Assembly (NCBI GenBank): GCA_009783295.1
Contig: WRHK01000016.1
Location: 1 to 64,000 of the forward strand
Length of the DNA stretch: 64,000 bases
From: Promicromonosporaceae bacterium
GTDB lineage: Bacteria > Actinomycetota > Actinomycetes > Actinomycetales > Cellulomonadaceae
Direction: 5' to 3'
Made by a program: the position numbers and the translations under genes. This document shows positions 53,268-61,184 of this stretch, piece by piece. Within the stretch, counting starts at the first letter, position 1. The number at the start of each line of letters is the position of its first letter. The notes beneath the pieces are model-generated. The model saw only the letters and a list, made by a program, of their open reading frames with translations. It searched no databases and was not told the origin of the DNA.

Positions 53268-53315
53268 CTAGAGACAGGTCTCCGGGCGGCAGGGGCGGGG
53301 GCACATTCGCGGCAC
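53268..53315 (-). CDS. Cysteine-rich leader peptide of the sulfur-assimilation operon
   Basis: A 15-codon frame, MPRMCPRPCRPETCL then TAG, starting at GTG 53315 (or 12 codons from ATG 53306). Three of fifteen codons are Cys, in a genome where Cys is rare. It lies 91 bases upstream of the sulfite reductase gene on the same strand. CACTCT seven bases before the GTG and TTGCAT 17 bases before that predict a leaderless transcript. Leaderless polycysteine leader peptides are known upstream of mycobacterial cysteine and sulfur genes, where ribosome behaviour at Cys codons controls the operon. No direct proof of translation is available here. Confidence 0.6.
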   Translation of the reverse strand: MPRMCPRPCRPETCL

Positions 53316-53322
53316 GCCCCAA

Positions 53323-53351
53323 AGAGTGCGGTCTGGTCTATCGATATGCAA
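53323..53351 (-). promoter_or_regulatory. Predicted promoter of the sulfur-assimilation operon
   Basis: On the minus strand: TTGCAT (53346-53351), a 17-base spacer, CACTCT (53323-53328), seven bases, then the GTG of the leader peptide. The -10 lacks the consensus first T but keeps A2 and T6. Confidence 0.5.
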
Positions 53352-53485
53352 GAGGTTGGCTATAAGAGTCCGCATCGTGGACAAGCCGTCCGTGACGTGG
53401 GCACGGCGCGTCACGTCCCCTGATCTGGCCGCCCGGTGACCGGTCGCGGGCCCCGGCGGGCAACCCCCACCTAGCCTCGCCAGCC

Positions 53486-53866
53486 GTGACCTTCTTCTAT
53501 GACGCCCTCGTCCTCGTCCACTTCCTCGGGTGGGCCGTCGTGCTCGGCGGCTACCTCGCCGCGCTCAAGGCGCCCCGCATGATGTCGGGCGTCGCCCACG
53601 GCGCCCTCGCCGCCCTGCTCGCGGGCACCGCGATGATGGGCCTCATCGAGGCCGGCGTCGACGGCGTGCCGCCCGCCGCGCGCTTCGACCTGTGGGGCAT
53701 GCGCGTCAAGCTCATCCTCGCGCTCGTGATCACCGTGCTCGCCTACGTCGCCCGCCGTCAGGGCGCCAAGGCCGAGCGTGGCACCGGCACCGTGTGCCCG
53801 TGGGTCAAGCACGGCATCGGCGTGCTGACCCTCGCCACCGTGGTGATCGCCGTCTTCTGGCAGTGA
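53486..53866 (+). CDS. Small four-helix membrane protein, paralogue 1
   Basis: A 126-residue integral membrane protein with about four helices: ALVLVHFLGWAVVLGGYLAA, SGVAHGALAALLAGTAMMGL, MRVKLILALVITVLAYVA, and KHGIGVLTLATVVIAVFW. The motif VHFLGWAVVLGGY and the basic loop ARRQGAKAERGTGTV recur in the next gene, so the two are tandem paralogues. The function is unknown. TAGCCT lies eight bases before the GTG. It is divergent from the sulfur operon. Confidence 0.78.
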   Translation: MTFFYDALVLVHFLGWAVVLGGYLAALKAPRMMSGVAHGALAALLAGTAMMGLIEAGVDGVPPAARFDLWGMRVKLILALVITVLAYVARRQGAKAERGTGTVCPWVKHGIGVLTLATVVIAVFWQ

Positions 53867-53924
53867 CCGCGGGGCGGCGCGCGACGCACGTCGCGCGCTG
53901 CCAGGCCGCGCCAGGAGCGCCAGG

Positions 53925-53930
53925 TACCCT
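53925..53930 (+). promoter_or_regulatory. -10 box of leaderless promoter, second paralogue
   Basis: TACCCT, six bases, then the GTG at 53937. Confidence 0.55.
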
Positions 53931-53936
53931 GCGCGC

Positions 53937-54305
53937 GTGGACTTCCTCTTCAACGTGTTCGCGTTCCTGCACTTCGTGGGCTGGGCGATCGTGCTCGGCG
54001 GCTACGTCGCCACCGTGACCAAGCCAGGCCTCTACCGTGGCGTCTTCCACGGTGCCGCGACCGCCCTGGTCTCGGGCATCGCGATGATGGCCATCTCGGG
54101 CGCCGCCAACGTGCCCACGCACTTCCACGACGGCACGCTCATCGCCAAGCTGGCGATCACCGTCGTGATCACCGTGCTCGCGTTCTTCGCGCGGCGCCAG
54201 GGTGCCAAGGCCGACAACGGCACGGGCGCCGTGACCCCGTGGATGAAGCACGCGATCGGTGGCCTGACGGTGGTGAACATCATCCTGGCGGTGTTCGTGC
54301 ACTGA
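53937..54305 (+). CDS. Small four-helix membrane protein, paralogue 2
   Basis: A 122-residue membrane protein aligned end to end with the preceding one: FAFLHFVGWAIVLGGYVA, FHGAATALVSGIAMMAISG, KLAITVVITVLAFFARRQGA, and WMKHAIGGLTVVNIILAVF. The shared HF-x-GWA-x-VLGGY and ARRQGAKA blocks, and equal spacing, show a tandem duplication. Conserved His residues in helices 1, 2 and 4 hint at cofactor or metal binding, but I cannot assign one. It has its own leaderless-type promoter. Confidence 0.78.
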   Translation: MDFLFNVFAFLHFVGWAIVLGGYVATVTKPGLYRGVFHGAATALVSGIAMMAISGAANVPTHFHDGTLIAKLAITVVITVLAFFARRQGAKADNGTGAVTPWMKHAIGGLTVVNIILAVFVH

Positions 54306-54318
54306 GACCTCGCCGCCC

Positions 54319-54380
54319 GTTCGGCAGTCCGTCGCCTGTTCGGCAGCCCGGGTTGCCGAACAGGCGACGGACTGCCGAAC
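54319..54380. terminator. Perfect 27-bp inverted repeat, probable bidirectional terminator
   Basis: 54319-54345 and 54354-54380 are exact reverse complements over 27 bases with an 8-base centre. Each arm carries two direct copies of GTTCGGCA, so the arms are themselves repetitive. It lies between the convergent genes ending at 54305 and 54399. Confidence 0.8.
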
Positions 54381-54398
54381 ACGCGCCGGTGGGCGGCG

Positions 54399-54725
54399 CT
54401 ACCGGCGCAGCCGCAGCACCAGCGCGGTGCCCACCGTTGCGACCGCCGTCAGCGGGATGCCGACGCCCAGCACGGCCACCACGTTGGGCACGAACCGCAC
54501 GGTACCGCGCCGGTTCACCAGCATCCCCACGGGGATCGAGATCGAGCCACCCCCGCCGCCGCTGCCCTGCTGGTCGCCGGCGCCCCCGGAGCCGCCTCCG
54601 AACCCGTACAGCGCGAGGGCGACGGGCACGGTCTCGGCGCCGTCGATCTCGACCTTGTCGCCGTAGGCGATCTTGGCGCCGGCGCGCGCGGCGATGGACG
54701 CGATCTCGAGCACGACCTCAGGCAT
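54399..54725 (-). CDS. GerW/YtfJ-like spore-protein-family protein
   Basis: A 108-residue protein resembling the GerW (YtfJ) family: AKIAYGDKVEIDGAETVPVA, the long glycine-rich stretch (YGFGGGSGGAGDQQGSG), then SISIPVGMLVNRRGTVRFVP, and a C-terminal helix (VVAVLGVGIPLTAVATVGTAL) that probably spans the membrane. In Bacillus GerW acts in spore germination; actinobacterial members occur in non-sporulating species and have no known role. It ends just past the 27-bp inverted repeat. Confidence 0.72.
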   Translation of the reverse strand: MPEVVLEIASIAARAGAKIAYGDKVEIDGAETVPVALALYGFGGGSGGAGDQQGSGGGGGSISIPVGMLVNRRGTVRFVPNVVAVLGVGIPLTAVATVGTALVLRLRR

Positions 54726-54843
54726 GTTCCGACGCTAGCGCGCGACGCCGCAGCGCGCGGGGCGGGCGGGGACGCCGCCGCGGCGTGCCCTTCCCGCACG
54801 GGCGACGCTCGTGTCGGCGGGCACGCCTAGGCTTGGCGGCGCG

Positions 54844-57420
54844 ATGACCTCTCTCTTCGATCACCTGCCTCTGCCCGGCTTCGGCGCTGCGCCGTCGGAC
54901 GACTCCGCGCGCCTGCCCGTCACCGCCCCCCGCTGGGACGCGTGGGAGGAGGGCGACACCTCCGGCGCGCCCGACTGGGTGCGAGACGCCGCGGCCGGCG
55001 CCCCGCCGTCGGACGACGACGGCGCCCGCCGCGCCCGCCCGTACGCCCACCTCGACCCCGAGGGGCTGCTCGAGGGCCTCAACCCGCAGCAGCGCGCCGC
55101 CGTCGTGCACCACGGGTCGCCGCTGCTCATCGTGGCCGGTGCCGGGTCGGGCAAGACGCGCGTGCTCACGCACCGCATCGCGTACCTGCTGGCCACGGGC
55201 CGGGCGCGCGCCGGGGAGATCCTGGCGATCACGTTCACCAACAAGGCCGCGGCCGAGATGCGCGAGCGCGTCGCGAACCTGGTGGGCCCGGCGGCGTCGC
55301 GCATGTGGGTGTCCACGTTCCACTCGGCGTGCGTGCGCATCCTGCGCCGCGAGTACAAGGTGCTGGGGCTGCGGTCGAGCTTCTCGATCTACGACGCCGC
55401 GGACAGCCAGCGGCTGGTCACCCTGGTGACGCGCGAGCTGAACCTGGACCCCAAGAAGTACCCGGCCCGCGGCCTGGCCCACCGGATCAGCGACCTCAAG
55501 AACGAGCTGGTCACGCCGGACGACTACGCCGAGCAGGGCGACAAGGACCCGGTGCTCTCGGACGTCTACACCCGCTACCAGGCCCGCCTGCAGCAGGCCA
55601 GCGCGCTCGACTTCGACGACATCATCATGACGACCGTGCACCTGCTGCAGGCGTTCCCGGCCGTCGCGGAGCACTACCGCCGCCGGTTCCGCCACGTGCT
55701 GGTCGACGAGTACCAGGACACCAACCACGCCCAGTACGTGCTGGTGCGGGAGCTGGTGGGCGTCGGCGACGACGACCTCGAGCCGGGCGAGCTGACCGTC
55801 GTCGGCGACGCCGACCAGTCCATCTACGCGTTCCGCGGCGCCACGATCCGCAACATCCAGGAGTTCGAGCAGGACTACCGGGACGCCACCACGATCCTGC
55901 TGGAGCAGAACTACCGCTCCACGCAGACCATCCTCACGGCCGCCAACGCGGTGATCAGCCGCAACGCCGACCGCAAGCCCAAGCGGCTGTGGACGGCGGC
56001 GGGCGCGGGCGCGCAGATCGTCGGGTACGTCGCCGACGACGAGCACCAGGAGGCCCGGTTCGTCGCGGAGGAGATCGACCGGCTGGGCGACTCCGACGAC
56101 GTGCGCCCGGGCGACGTCGCGATCTTCTACCGCACCAACGCGCAGTCGCGGGCCCTGGAGGAGGTGCTGGTGCGCGTCGGCCTGCCGTACAAGGTGGTGG
56201 GCGGCACGCGCTTCTACGAGCGCCGCGAGGTCAAGGACGCCGTGGCGTACCTGCGCGCCCTGGCCAACCCGGACGACGACGTCAACCTGCGCCGCGTGCT
56301 CAACGTGCCCAAGCGTGGCCTGGGCGACCGGGCCGAGGCGCTGGTGGCGGGCCTCGCCGAGCGCGAGCGCATCTCGTTCGGCGCGGCCCTGGAGCGGGCG
56401 GAGGACGTGCCCGGCATGTCGACGCGCACGCTCAACCCCCTGCGCGGGTTCCGCGACCTCATGGCCGGCCTGCGGGCCCTCGTCGAGGCCGGCGAGCCGC
56501 CGGCGGTGATCCTGGGAGCGGTGCTCGACCGCACCGGCTACCTCGACGGGCTCCGGGCCAGCGACGACCCGCAGGACGCCTCCCGCGTCGAGAACCTGGC
56601 CGAGCTCCACGCCGTCGCGACGGAGTTTACGCAGGCCAACCCCGACGGCACGCTCGACGACTTCCTCGAGAGCGTGTCGCTCGTCGCCGACTCCGACCAG
56701 ATCCCCGACGAGGACGTGGCCGACGGCGAGACGGAGCAGGAGCCCAGGGTGGACCAGGGCGTCGTCACGCTCATGACCCTCCACACGGCCAAGGGCCTGG
56801 AGTTCCCCGTCGTGTTCCTCACGGGCATGGAGGACGGCACGTTCCCGCACATGCGCTCGATGCACGACGACGGCGAGCTGGCCGAGGAGCGCCGCCTCGC
56901 GTACGTCGGGATCACGCGGGCCCGCGAGCGGCTCTACATCTCCCGCGCGGGCATGCGGTCGGCGTGGGGCATGGCCAACGAGATGCCGCCGTCGCGGTTC
57001 CTGGGCGACGTGCCCGAGGAGCTGTGGGACTGGCGCCGCAAGGAGTCGTCGACGCAGCACCTGCGCGGCGGCGGGTCGGCATGGGGCGGCCGCGGCGGCT
57101 ATGGGTCGGGGTCGCGGTCGTCGTCGTGGGGCGAGCGGTCGGCGTCGTCGTCGGGCGGGTTCGGGCCGAGCCGCATCGGGCGGCCCAAGGACGCCCCGGC
57201 GGCGGCGGGCACGGGTGCGAAGTTCGGCAGCGCCACCCCGCGCAAGGACGTGGACATCCCGTCGCTGGCCGCGGGCGACCGCGTCACGCACGACGCCTAC
57301 GGCATGGGCAAGGTGATCTCGGTGGAGGGCGTGGGCCCGAACGCGGTCGCCAAGATCGACTTCGGCAGCGACGGCACCAAGCGGCTGCTGCTGCGGTACT
57401 CGCCGGTCACCAAGCTCTGA
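54844..57420 (+). CDS. pcrA: ATP-dependent DNA helicase PcrA/UvrD
   Basis: A superfamily 1A 3'-5' helicase that acts in repair, replication-transcription conflict and RecA removal. The 858-residue protein has a roughly 70-residue acidic N-terminal extension, then GLNPQQRAAVVHHGSPLLIV (Q motif), Walker A GAGSGKTRVLTHRI, ITFTNKAAAEMRERV, LVDEYQDTNHAQYVL, VGDADQSIYAFRGA, NYRSTQTIL, LMTLHTAKGLEFPVVFLTGM, and YVGITRARERLYIS. The Gly/Ser-rich linker near 745-770 and the C-terminal Tudor-like RNA polymerase-binding domain (GDRVTHDAYGMGKVI) match actinobacterial UvrD1. TAGGCT lies ten bases before the ATG. Confidence 0.97.
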   Translation: MTSLFDHLPLPGFGAAPSDDSARLPVTAPRWDAWEEGDTSGAPDWVRDAAAGAPPSDDDGARRARPYAHLDPEGLLEGLNPQQRAAVVHHGSPLLIVAGAGSGKTRVLTHRIAYLLATGRARAGEILAITFTNKAAAEMRERVANLVGPAASRMWVSTFHSACVRILRREYKVLGLRSSFSIYDAADSQRLVTLVTRELNLDPKKYPARGLAHRISDLKNELVTPDDYAEQGDKDPVLSDVYTRYQARLQQASALDFDDIIMTTVHLLQAFPAVAEHYRRRFRHVLVDEYQDTNHAQYVLVRELVGVGDDDLEPGELTVVGDADQSIYAFRGATIRNIQEFEQDYRDATTILLEQNYRSTQTILTAANAVISRNADRKPKRLWTAAGAGAQIVGYVADDEHQEARFVAEEIDRLGDSDDVRPGDVAIFYRTNAQSRALEEVLVRVGLPYKVVGGTRFYERREVKDAVAYLRALANPDDDVNLRRVLNVPKRGLGDRAEALVAGLAERERISFGAALERAEDVPGMSTRTLNPLRGFRDLMAGLRALVEAGEPPAVILGAVLDRTGYLDGLRASDDPQDASRVENLAELHAVATEFTQANPDGTLDDFLESVSLVADSDQIPDEDVADGETEQEPRVDQGVVTLMTLHTAKGLEFPVVFLTGMEDGTFPHMRSMHDDGELAEERRLAYVGITRARERLYISRAGMRSAWGMANEMPPSRFLGDVPEELWDWRRKESSTQHLRGGGSAWGGRGGYGSGSRSSSWGERSASSSGGFGPSRIGRPKDAPAAAGTGAKFGSATPRKDVDIPSLAAGDRVTHDAYGMGKVISVEGVGPNAVAKIDFGSDGTKRLLLRYSPVTKL

Positions 57421-57435
57421 CGAGGCGGGCCCGGG

Positions 57436-58047
57436 CTACGCGGGCTCGTCGGCGGTGCGGGTCGCGCGGCCCAGCCGGGCCAGCCGGCGGACGCGCGACC
57501 ACCGCCACAGCTTCATGAGCTGCTGCACCAGGGCGCTGACGAACAGTGCGATGGCGATGGCCGCGACGATGCCCCAGAGGGGGTGGTTGGCGATCCGGCC
57601 GCCGACGCTGCCGATGGTCGCGTAGATCGCCGCCCAGATCGCGCAGGCGACGGCGTCGAACGCGACGAACCGGCGCACCGAGTACTTGCCGAGCCCGAGG
57701 GCGATGATCACCGGGGCGCGGCCGCCGGGGATCAGGCGCCCGGTGACGATCGCGTTGAACGCGTTGCTGTGCAGCTTGCGCTCGGCCTGGCGCACGCGGG
57801 TGGCGAACTGGTGGCGGTCGATCCAGCGGCGCAGCCGGCGGGCGCCCAGCCGGGCCTCGAACAGCAGGATCGTGTCGCCCAGCACGGACGCCACCCAGGT
57901 GATCAGGAAGATCGACAGGACGTCGAGCCGCGAGTGCGCGGCGAGCGCCGCCGCGCCGCTGACGATCTCGCCCGTCGGCACGAACGGGATGGCCGAGCCG
58001 ACGGTGACGGCGAGGAACAGAATGAGGTTCCTGCCGAGCTCGTCCAC
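57436..58047 (-). CDS. DedA-family membrane protein
   Basis: A 203-residue SNARE-associated/DedA protein, the family of undecaprenyl-phosphate and phospholipid flippases. It has the re-entrant signature SAIPFVPTGEIVSGAAALAA, VASVLGDTILLFEARLGARR with a membrane-embedded acidic residue, the GRLIPGGRAPVII motif, and helices near 130-150 and 165-190. I chose the GTG at 58047 because TACCAT lies six bases upstream. It converges with pcrA 15 bases away. Confidence 0.85.
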   Translation of the reverse strand: MDELGRNLILFLAVTVGSAIPFVPTGEIVSGAAALAAHSRLDVLSIFLITWVASVLGDTILLFEARLGARRLRRWIDRHQFATRVRQAERKLHSNAFNAIVTGRLIPGGRAPVIIALGLGKYSVRRFVAFDAVACAIWAAIYATIGSVGGRIANHPLWGIVAAIAIALFVSALVQQLMKLWRWSRVRRLARLGRATRTADEPA

Positions 58048-58053
58048 GCGGCG

Positions 58054-58059
58054 ATGGTA
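58054..58059 (-). promoter_or_regulatory. -10 box of leaderless DedA promoter
   Basis: TACCAT on the minus strand, six bases before the GTG at 58047. Confidence 0.55.
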
Positions 58060-58122
58060 GGCCGTGCGGGCGGGCCCCCGGACCACTCACGGCGCTCGTG
58101 TGACGAGTGCCTCGCGCAATCG

Positions 58123-58680
58123 TCAGGCGGCGTGCGAGCCCCGGGCGACCGCGTCGCGGAGCGCGGAGTCGTCCGAACCGGCCTCCGCCAGCGCCGACTG
58201 GAGGGCCTTGGCGGCGGGCGAACCGCCGCGCAGTATGCCGAGCAGCAGGTGGCCGGAGTCGATGCCGGACGCGCCGAGGCGCACGGCCTCGCGCAGCCCG
58301 AGCTCGAGCGCCTTCTTGGCGTCGGGCGTGAACGGGATGTGCTTGCCGCCGCGCTGGCTGCGCCCGGCGACGCCGTCGAACGACCCGTCCCCGAACGTCG
58401 CGTCGGTGGCGCGGCGCACCTCGTCGAGGTCGATGCCGATGGCCGCGAGTGCGGTGGCGTCGAGCCCGGAGGCGCCGGCCAGGTCGGCGCGCAGCGAGCG
58501 GGAGAGCTGCACGACGTCGACGCCTGCCTCGGTGAGGGCGGAGCGGGCGGGGCCGCCGTCGGACTCGGCGATGGCGACCAGCACGTGCCGCGAGTCGATG
58601 GCACGGGTGTGCGTGGCGCGGGCCACGAGCTGCGCCTCGATGACGGCGCCGCGGGCCTCCCGGCTGAACCTCTCGAACAT
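58123..58680 (-). CDS. Stand-alone Clp N-terminal domain protein
   Basis: A 185-residue protein made of the two-repeat Clp_N fold of ClpC/ClpA. The first repeat is FERFSREARGAVIEAQLVAR with DSRHVLVAIAES. The second is FTPDAKKALELGLREAVRLG with IDSGHLLLGILRG. There is no AAA+ ATPase domain, so it cannot unfold proteins itself; it may bind adaptors, substrates or arginine-phosphate-like signals, as ClpC-N does. Its start overlaps the stop of the small HTH gene by one base (TGATG), so it is translated with it and probably tunes that regulator or reports protein damage. Confidence 0.88.
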   Translation of the reverse strand: MFERFSREARGAVIEAQLVARATHTRAIDSRHVLVAIAESDGGPARSALTEAGVDVVQLSRSLRADLAGASGLDATALAAIGIDLDEVRRATDATFGDGSFDGVAGRSQRGGKHIPFTPDAKKALELGLREAVRLGASGIDSGHLLLGILRGGSPAAKALQSALAEAGSDDSALRDAVARGSHAA

Positions 58681-58892
58681 CAGATCCTCCTGCCGAACTT
58701 CTTGTGGACGGCCTGCTTGCTGACGCCGAGCGCGTCGGCGATGCGCTCCCACGACCACCCGAGGCTCCGGGCGCGTTCGACCTGGAGCGTCTCGAGGCGG
58801 TCGGCGAGCTCGCGCAGCGCGCGGACGGCGCGCAGGCCCTGCTGGGGGTCGTCGCTCGCCGCGGAGGCGACGAGCGTCTGCTCACTTGCCAT
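58680..58892 (-). CDS. Small helix-turn-helix DNA-binding protein
   Basis: A 70-residue protein: an N-terminal helix (RAVRALRELADRLETLQVER) and a helix-turn-helix LGWSWERIADALGVSKQAVHKKFG close to sigma-70 region 4/Sigma70-like HTH proteins. No ligand domain is present. It is the first gene of a two-gene operon with the Clp_N protein. The start at 58892 is fixed by TAGGTT six bases upstream, which makes the transcript leaderless. Two matching palindromes cover its -10 and -35 elements, so it very likely represses itself. Confidence 0.85.
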   Translation of the reverse strand: MASEQTLVASAASDDPQQGLRAVRALRELADRLETLQVERARSLGWSWERIADALGVSKQAVHKKFGRRI

Positions 58893-58895
58893 GGG

Positions 58896-58911
58896 GTCAA
58901 CCTAGGTTGAC
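58896..58911. promoter_or_regulatory. Palindromic operator 1 of the HTH/Clp_N operon
   Basis: GTCAACCTAGGTTGAC, a perfect 16-bp palindrome covering the -10 box (TAGGTT on the minus strand, 58899-58904). Confidence 0.82.
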
Positions 58912-58928
58912 GACGCAGGGATTGTCAA
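58899..58928 (-). promoter_or_regulatory. Leaderless promoter of the HTH/Clp_N operon
   Basis: On the minus strand: TTGACA (58923-58928), an 18-base spacer, TAGGTT (58899-58904), six bases, then the ATG. It is a near-consensus promoter buried in two operators. Confidence 0.75.
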
Positions 58929-58939
58929 CACAGGTTGAC
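58924..58939. promoter_or_regulatory. Palindromic operator 2 of the HTH/Clp_N operon
   Basis: GTCAACACAGGTTGAC has the same half-sites as operator 1 with three central changes. It begins 28 bases from operator 1 and overlaps the -35 box. Confidence 0.78.
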
Positions 58940-59002
58940 GAGGGTGGCGTGTGTCACGTGAGCGGTCCGCGGCAGGGGTTCTTCGGGGCTTGAGCGCCGG
59001 GC

Positions 59003-59036
59003 TACCCTTGCCGAGATGTCTTGACGTCGAGACATC
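59003..59036. promoter_or_regulatory. sucCD promoter -10 box and 22-bp palindrome at the predicted transcription start
   Basis: TACCCT (59003-59008) predicts a start near 59015-59016. A palindrome with one mismatch pair, GATGTCTTGACGTCGAGACA followed by TC (59015-59036), begins exactly there. A repressor bound here would block early elongation or initiation. The first bases read ATG TCT TGA, a start codon followed one codon later by a stop. Confidence 0.65.
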
Positions 59037-59063
59037 GTCCCGAGGACGGAAGGACGCAGCAGG

Positions 59064-60239
59064 GTGGACCTGTTCGAGTACCAGGCGCGCGACATGTTCG
59101 AGAAGCACGGGGTGCCCGTGCTCGGCGGCGTCGTCGCGACGACTCCGGAAGAGGCCGCGGCTGCCGCGGAGAAGCTCGGCGGCGGCACCGTCGTCGTGAA
59201 GGCCCAGGTCAAGACCGGTGGCCGCGGCAAGGCGGGCGGCGTCAAGCTCGCCCACTCGCCTGCGGAGGCGGCCGAGAAGGCCGGCGAGATCCTCGGCATG
59301 GACATCAAGGGCCACACCGTGCACCGCGTCATGGTGGCGCAGGGTGCCAAGATCGCCGAGGAGTTCTACTTCTCGGTGCTGCTGGACCGCGCGAACCGCA
59401 ACTACCTCGCCATGTGCTCGGTCGAGGGCGGCATGGAGATCGAGCAGCTCGCCGTCGAGCGCCCCGAGGCGCTGGCGCGCGTCGCCGTCGACCCGATCGT
59501 GGGCATCGACGAGGCGAAGGCGCAGGAGATCGTCACGGAGGCCCGCTTCCCCGAGGCGCTCCAGGCCGACGTCGCCGCCGTGATCCGCCAGCTGTGGACC
59601 GTGTTCACGGCCGAGGACGCCACGCTCGTCGAGGTGAACCCGCTGGTCCGCACCGAGGACGGCGCGATCGTCGCCCTCGACGGCAAGGTCACCCTGGACG
59701 ACAACGCCTCCGAGGTGCGCCACCCCGACCACGAGGCCCTCGAGGACAAGGCGTCGTCCGACCCGCTCGAGGCGAAGGCCAAGGCCAGCGGCCTCAACTA
59801 CGTCAAGCTCGACGGCGAGGTCGGCATCATCGGCAACGGCGCGGGCCTGGTCATGTCCACGCTCGACGTGGTCGCCTACGCGGGCGAGAACCACGGCGGC
59901 GTGAAGCCCGCCAACTTCCTGGACATCGGCGGCGGCGCGAACGCGCAGGTCATGGCCAACGGGCTCGACGTCATCCTCAACGACCCGCAGGTCAAGTCGG
60001 TGTTCGTCAACGTGTTCGGCGGCATCACCGCGTGCGACGAGGTCGCCAAGGGCATCGTCGGCGCGCTCGAGATCCTCGGCGACGAGGCCTCGAAGCCGCT
60101 CGTGGTGCGCCTCGACGGCAACAACGTCGACCTGGGCCGCGCCATCCTGCGCGAGGCGAACCACCCGCTGGTGACCCTGGCCGAGACCATGGACGGCGGC
60201 GCCGAGAAGGCCGCCGAGCTGGCCGCCGCGGCCGCCTGA
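59064..60239 (+). CDS. sucC: Succinyl-CoA synthetase beta subunit (ADP-forming)
   Basis: SucC and SucD interconvert succinyl-CoA and succinate with substrate-level ATP formation in the TCA cycle. The 391-residue protein has the ATP-grasp domain ([38 protein letters not shown]), [20 protein letters not shown], and the C-terminal CoA-ligase domain with [27 protein letters not shown] and [15 protein letters not shown]. The GTG start has GGAAGGA nine bases upstream. It lies 34 bases before sucD. Confidence 0.97.
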   Translation: MDLFEYQARDMFEKHGVPVLGGVVATTPEEAAAAAEKLGGGTVVVKAQVKTGGRGKAGGVKLAHSPAEAAEKAGEILGMDIKGHTVHRVMVAQGAKIAEEFYFSVLLDRANRNYLAMCSVEGGMEIEQLAVERPEALARVAVDPIVGIDEAKAQEIVTEARFPEALQADVAAVIRQLWTVFTAEDATLVEVNPLVRTEDGAIVALDGKVTLDDNASEVRHPDHEALEDKASSDPLEAKAKASGLNYVKLDGEVGIIGNGAGLVMSTLDVVAYAGENHGGVKPANFLDIGGGANAQVMANGLDVILNDPQVKSVFVNVFGGITACDEVAKGIVGALEILGDEASKPLVVRLDGNNVDLGRAILREANHPLVTLAETMDGGAEKAAELAAAAA

Positions 60240-60273
60240 GAACGCCCCGAGACGTCGAAAGAGACAGAAGAAG

Positions 60274-61170
60274 ATGTCGATCTACCTGAACAAGGACTCG
60301 AAGATCATCGTCCAGGGCATCACGGGCGGGATGGGTGCCAAGCACACCGCCCTGATGCTCGACTCGGGCGCGCAGATCGTGGGCGGCGTGAACGCCCGCA
60401 AGGCCGGCACCACGGTGCAGCACAAGGACCACGAGGGCAACGACGTCACCCTGCCCGTGTTCGGCACGGTCAAGGAGGCCATGGCCGAGACGGGCGCGAA
60501 CGTGTCCGTGCTGTTCGTGCCGCCGGCGTTCACCAAGGACGCCGCGATCGAGGCCATCGACGCCGACATGCCGCTGATCGTCGTCATCACCGAGGGCGTG
60601 CCCGTCCAGGACACGGCCGAGGTCTGGGCCTACCTGGCCGGCAAGAGCACCCGCATGATCGGCCCGAACTGCCCCGGCATCATCACGCCGGGCGAGTCGC
60701 TGGCCGGCATCACGCCGCACACCATCACGGGCAAGGGCCCGATCGGCCTCGTGTCCAAGTCGGGCACGCTGACCTACCAGATGATGTACGAGCTGCGTGA
60801 CCTGGGCTTCTCCACCGCCATCGGCATCGGCGGCGACCCCATCGTCGGCACCACGCACATCGACGCGCTCGAGGCCTTCGAGAACGACCCGGAGACCAAG
60901 GCGATCGTGATGATCGGCGAGATCGGCGGCGACGCCGAGGAGCGCGCCGCGGCGTACATCAAGGAGCACGTGACCAAGCCGGTCGTCGGCTACGTCGCCG
61001 GCTTCACCGCCCCCGAGGGGAAGACGATGGGCCACGCCGGCGCCATCGTCTCCGGCTCGGCGGGCACCGCGGCCGCGAAGAAGGAGGCCCTCGAGGCCGT
61101 CGGCGTCAAGGTGGGCAAGACCCCGTCCGAGACGGCCGCCCTGATGCGCGAGATCCTCGCCTCGCTCTGA
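60274..61170 (+). CDS. sucD: Succinyl-CoA synthetase alpha subunit
   Basis: The 298-residue alpha subunit carries the phosphohistidine in [18 protein letters not shown] and the CoA-binding Rossmann domain ([20 protein letters not shown]). [29 protein letters not shown] and [16 protein letters not shown] complete the family pattern. It is co-transcribed with sucC and ends before a long hairpin. Confidence 0.97.
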   Translation: MSIYLNKDSKIIVQGITGGMGAKHTALMLDSGAQIVGGVNARKAGTTVQHKDHEGNDVTLPVFGTVKEAMAETGANVSVLFVPPAFTKDAAIEAIDADMPLIVVITEGVPVQDTAEVWAYLAGKSTRMIGPNCPGIITPGESLAGITPHTITGKGPIGLVSKSGTLTYQMMYELRDLGFSTAIGIGGDPIVGTTHIDALEAFENDPETKAIVMIGEIGGDAEERAAAYIKEHVTKPVVGYVAGFTAPEGKTMGHAGAIVSGSAGTAAAKKEALEAVGVKVGKTPSETAALMREILASL

Positions 61171-61184
61171 CACGAGCTCCCGGG

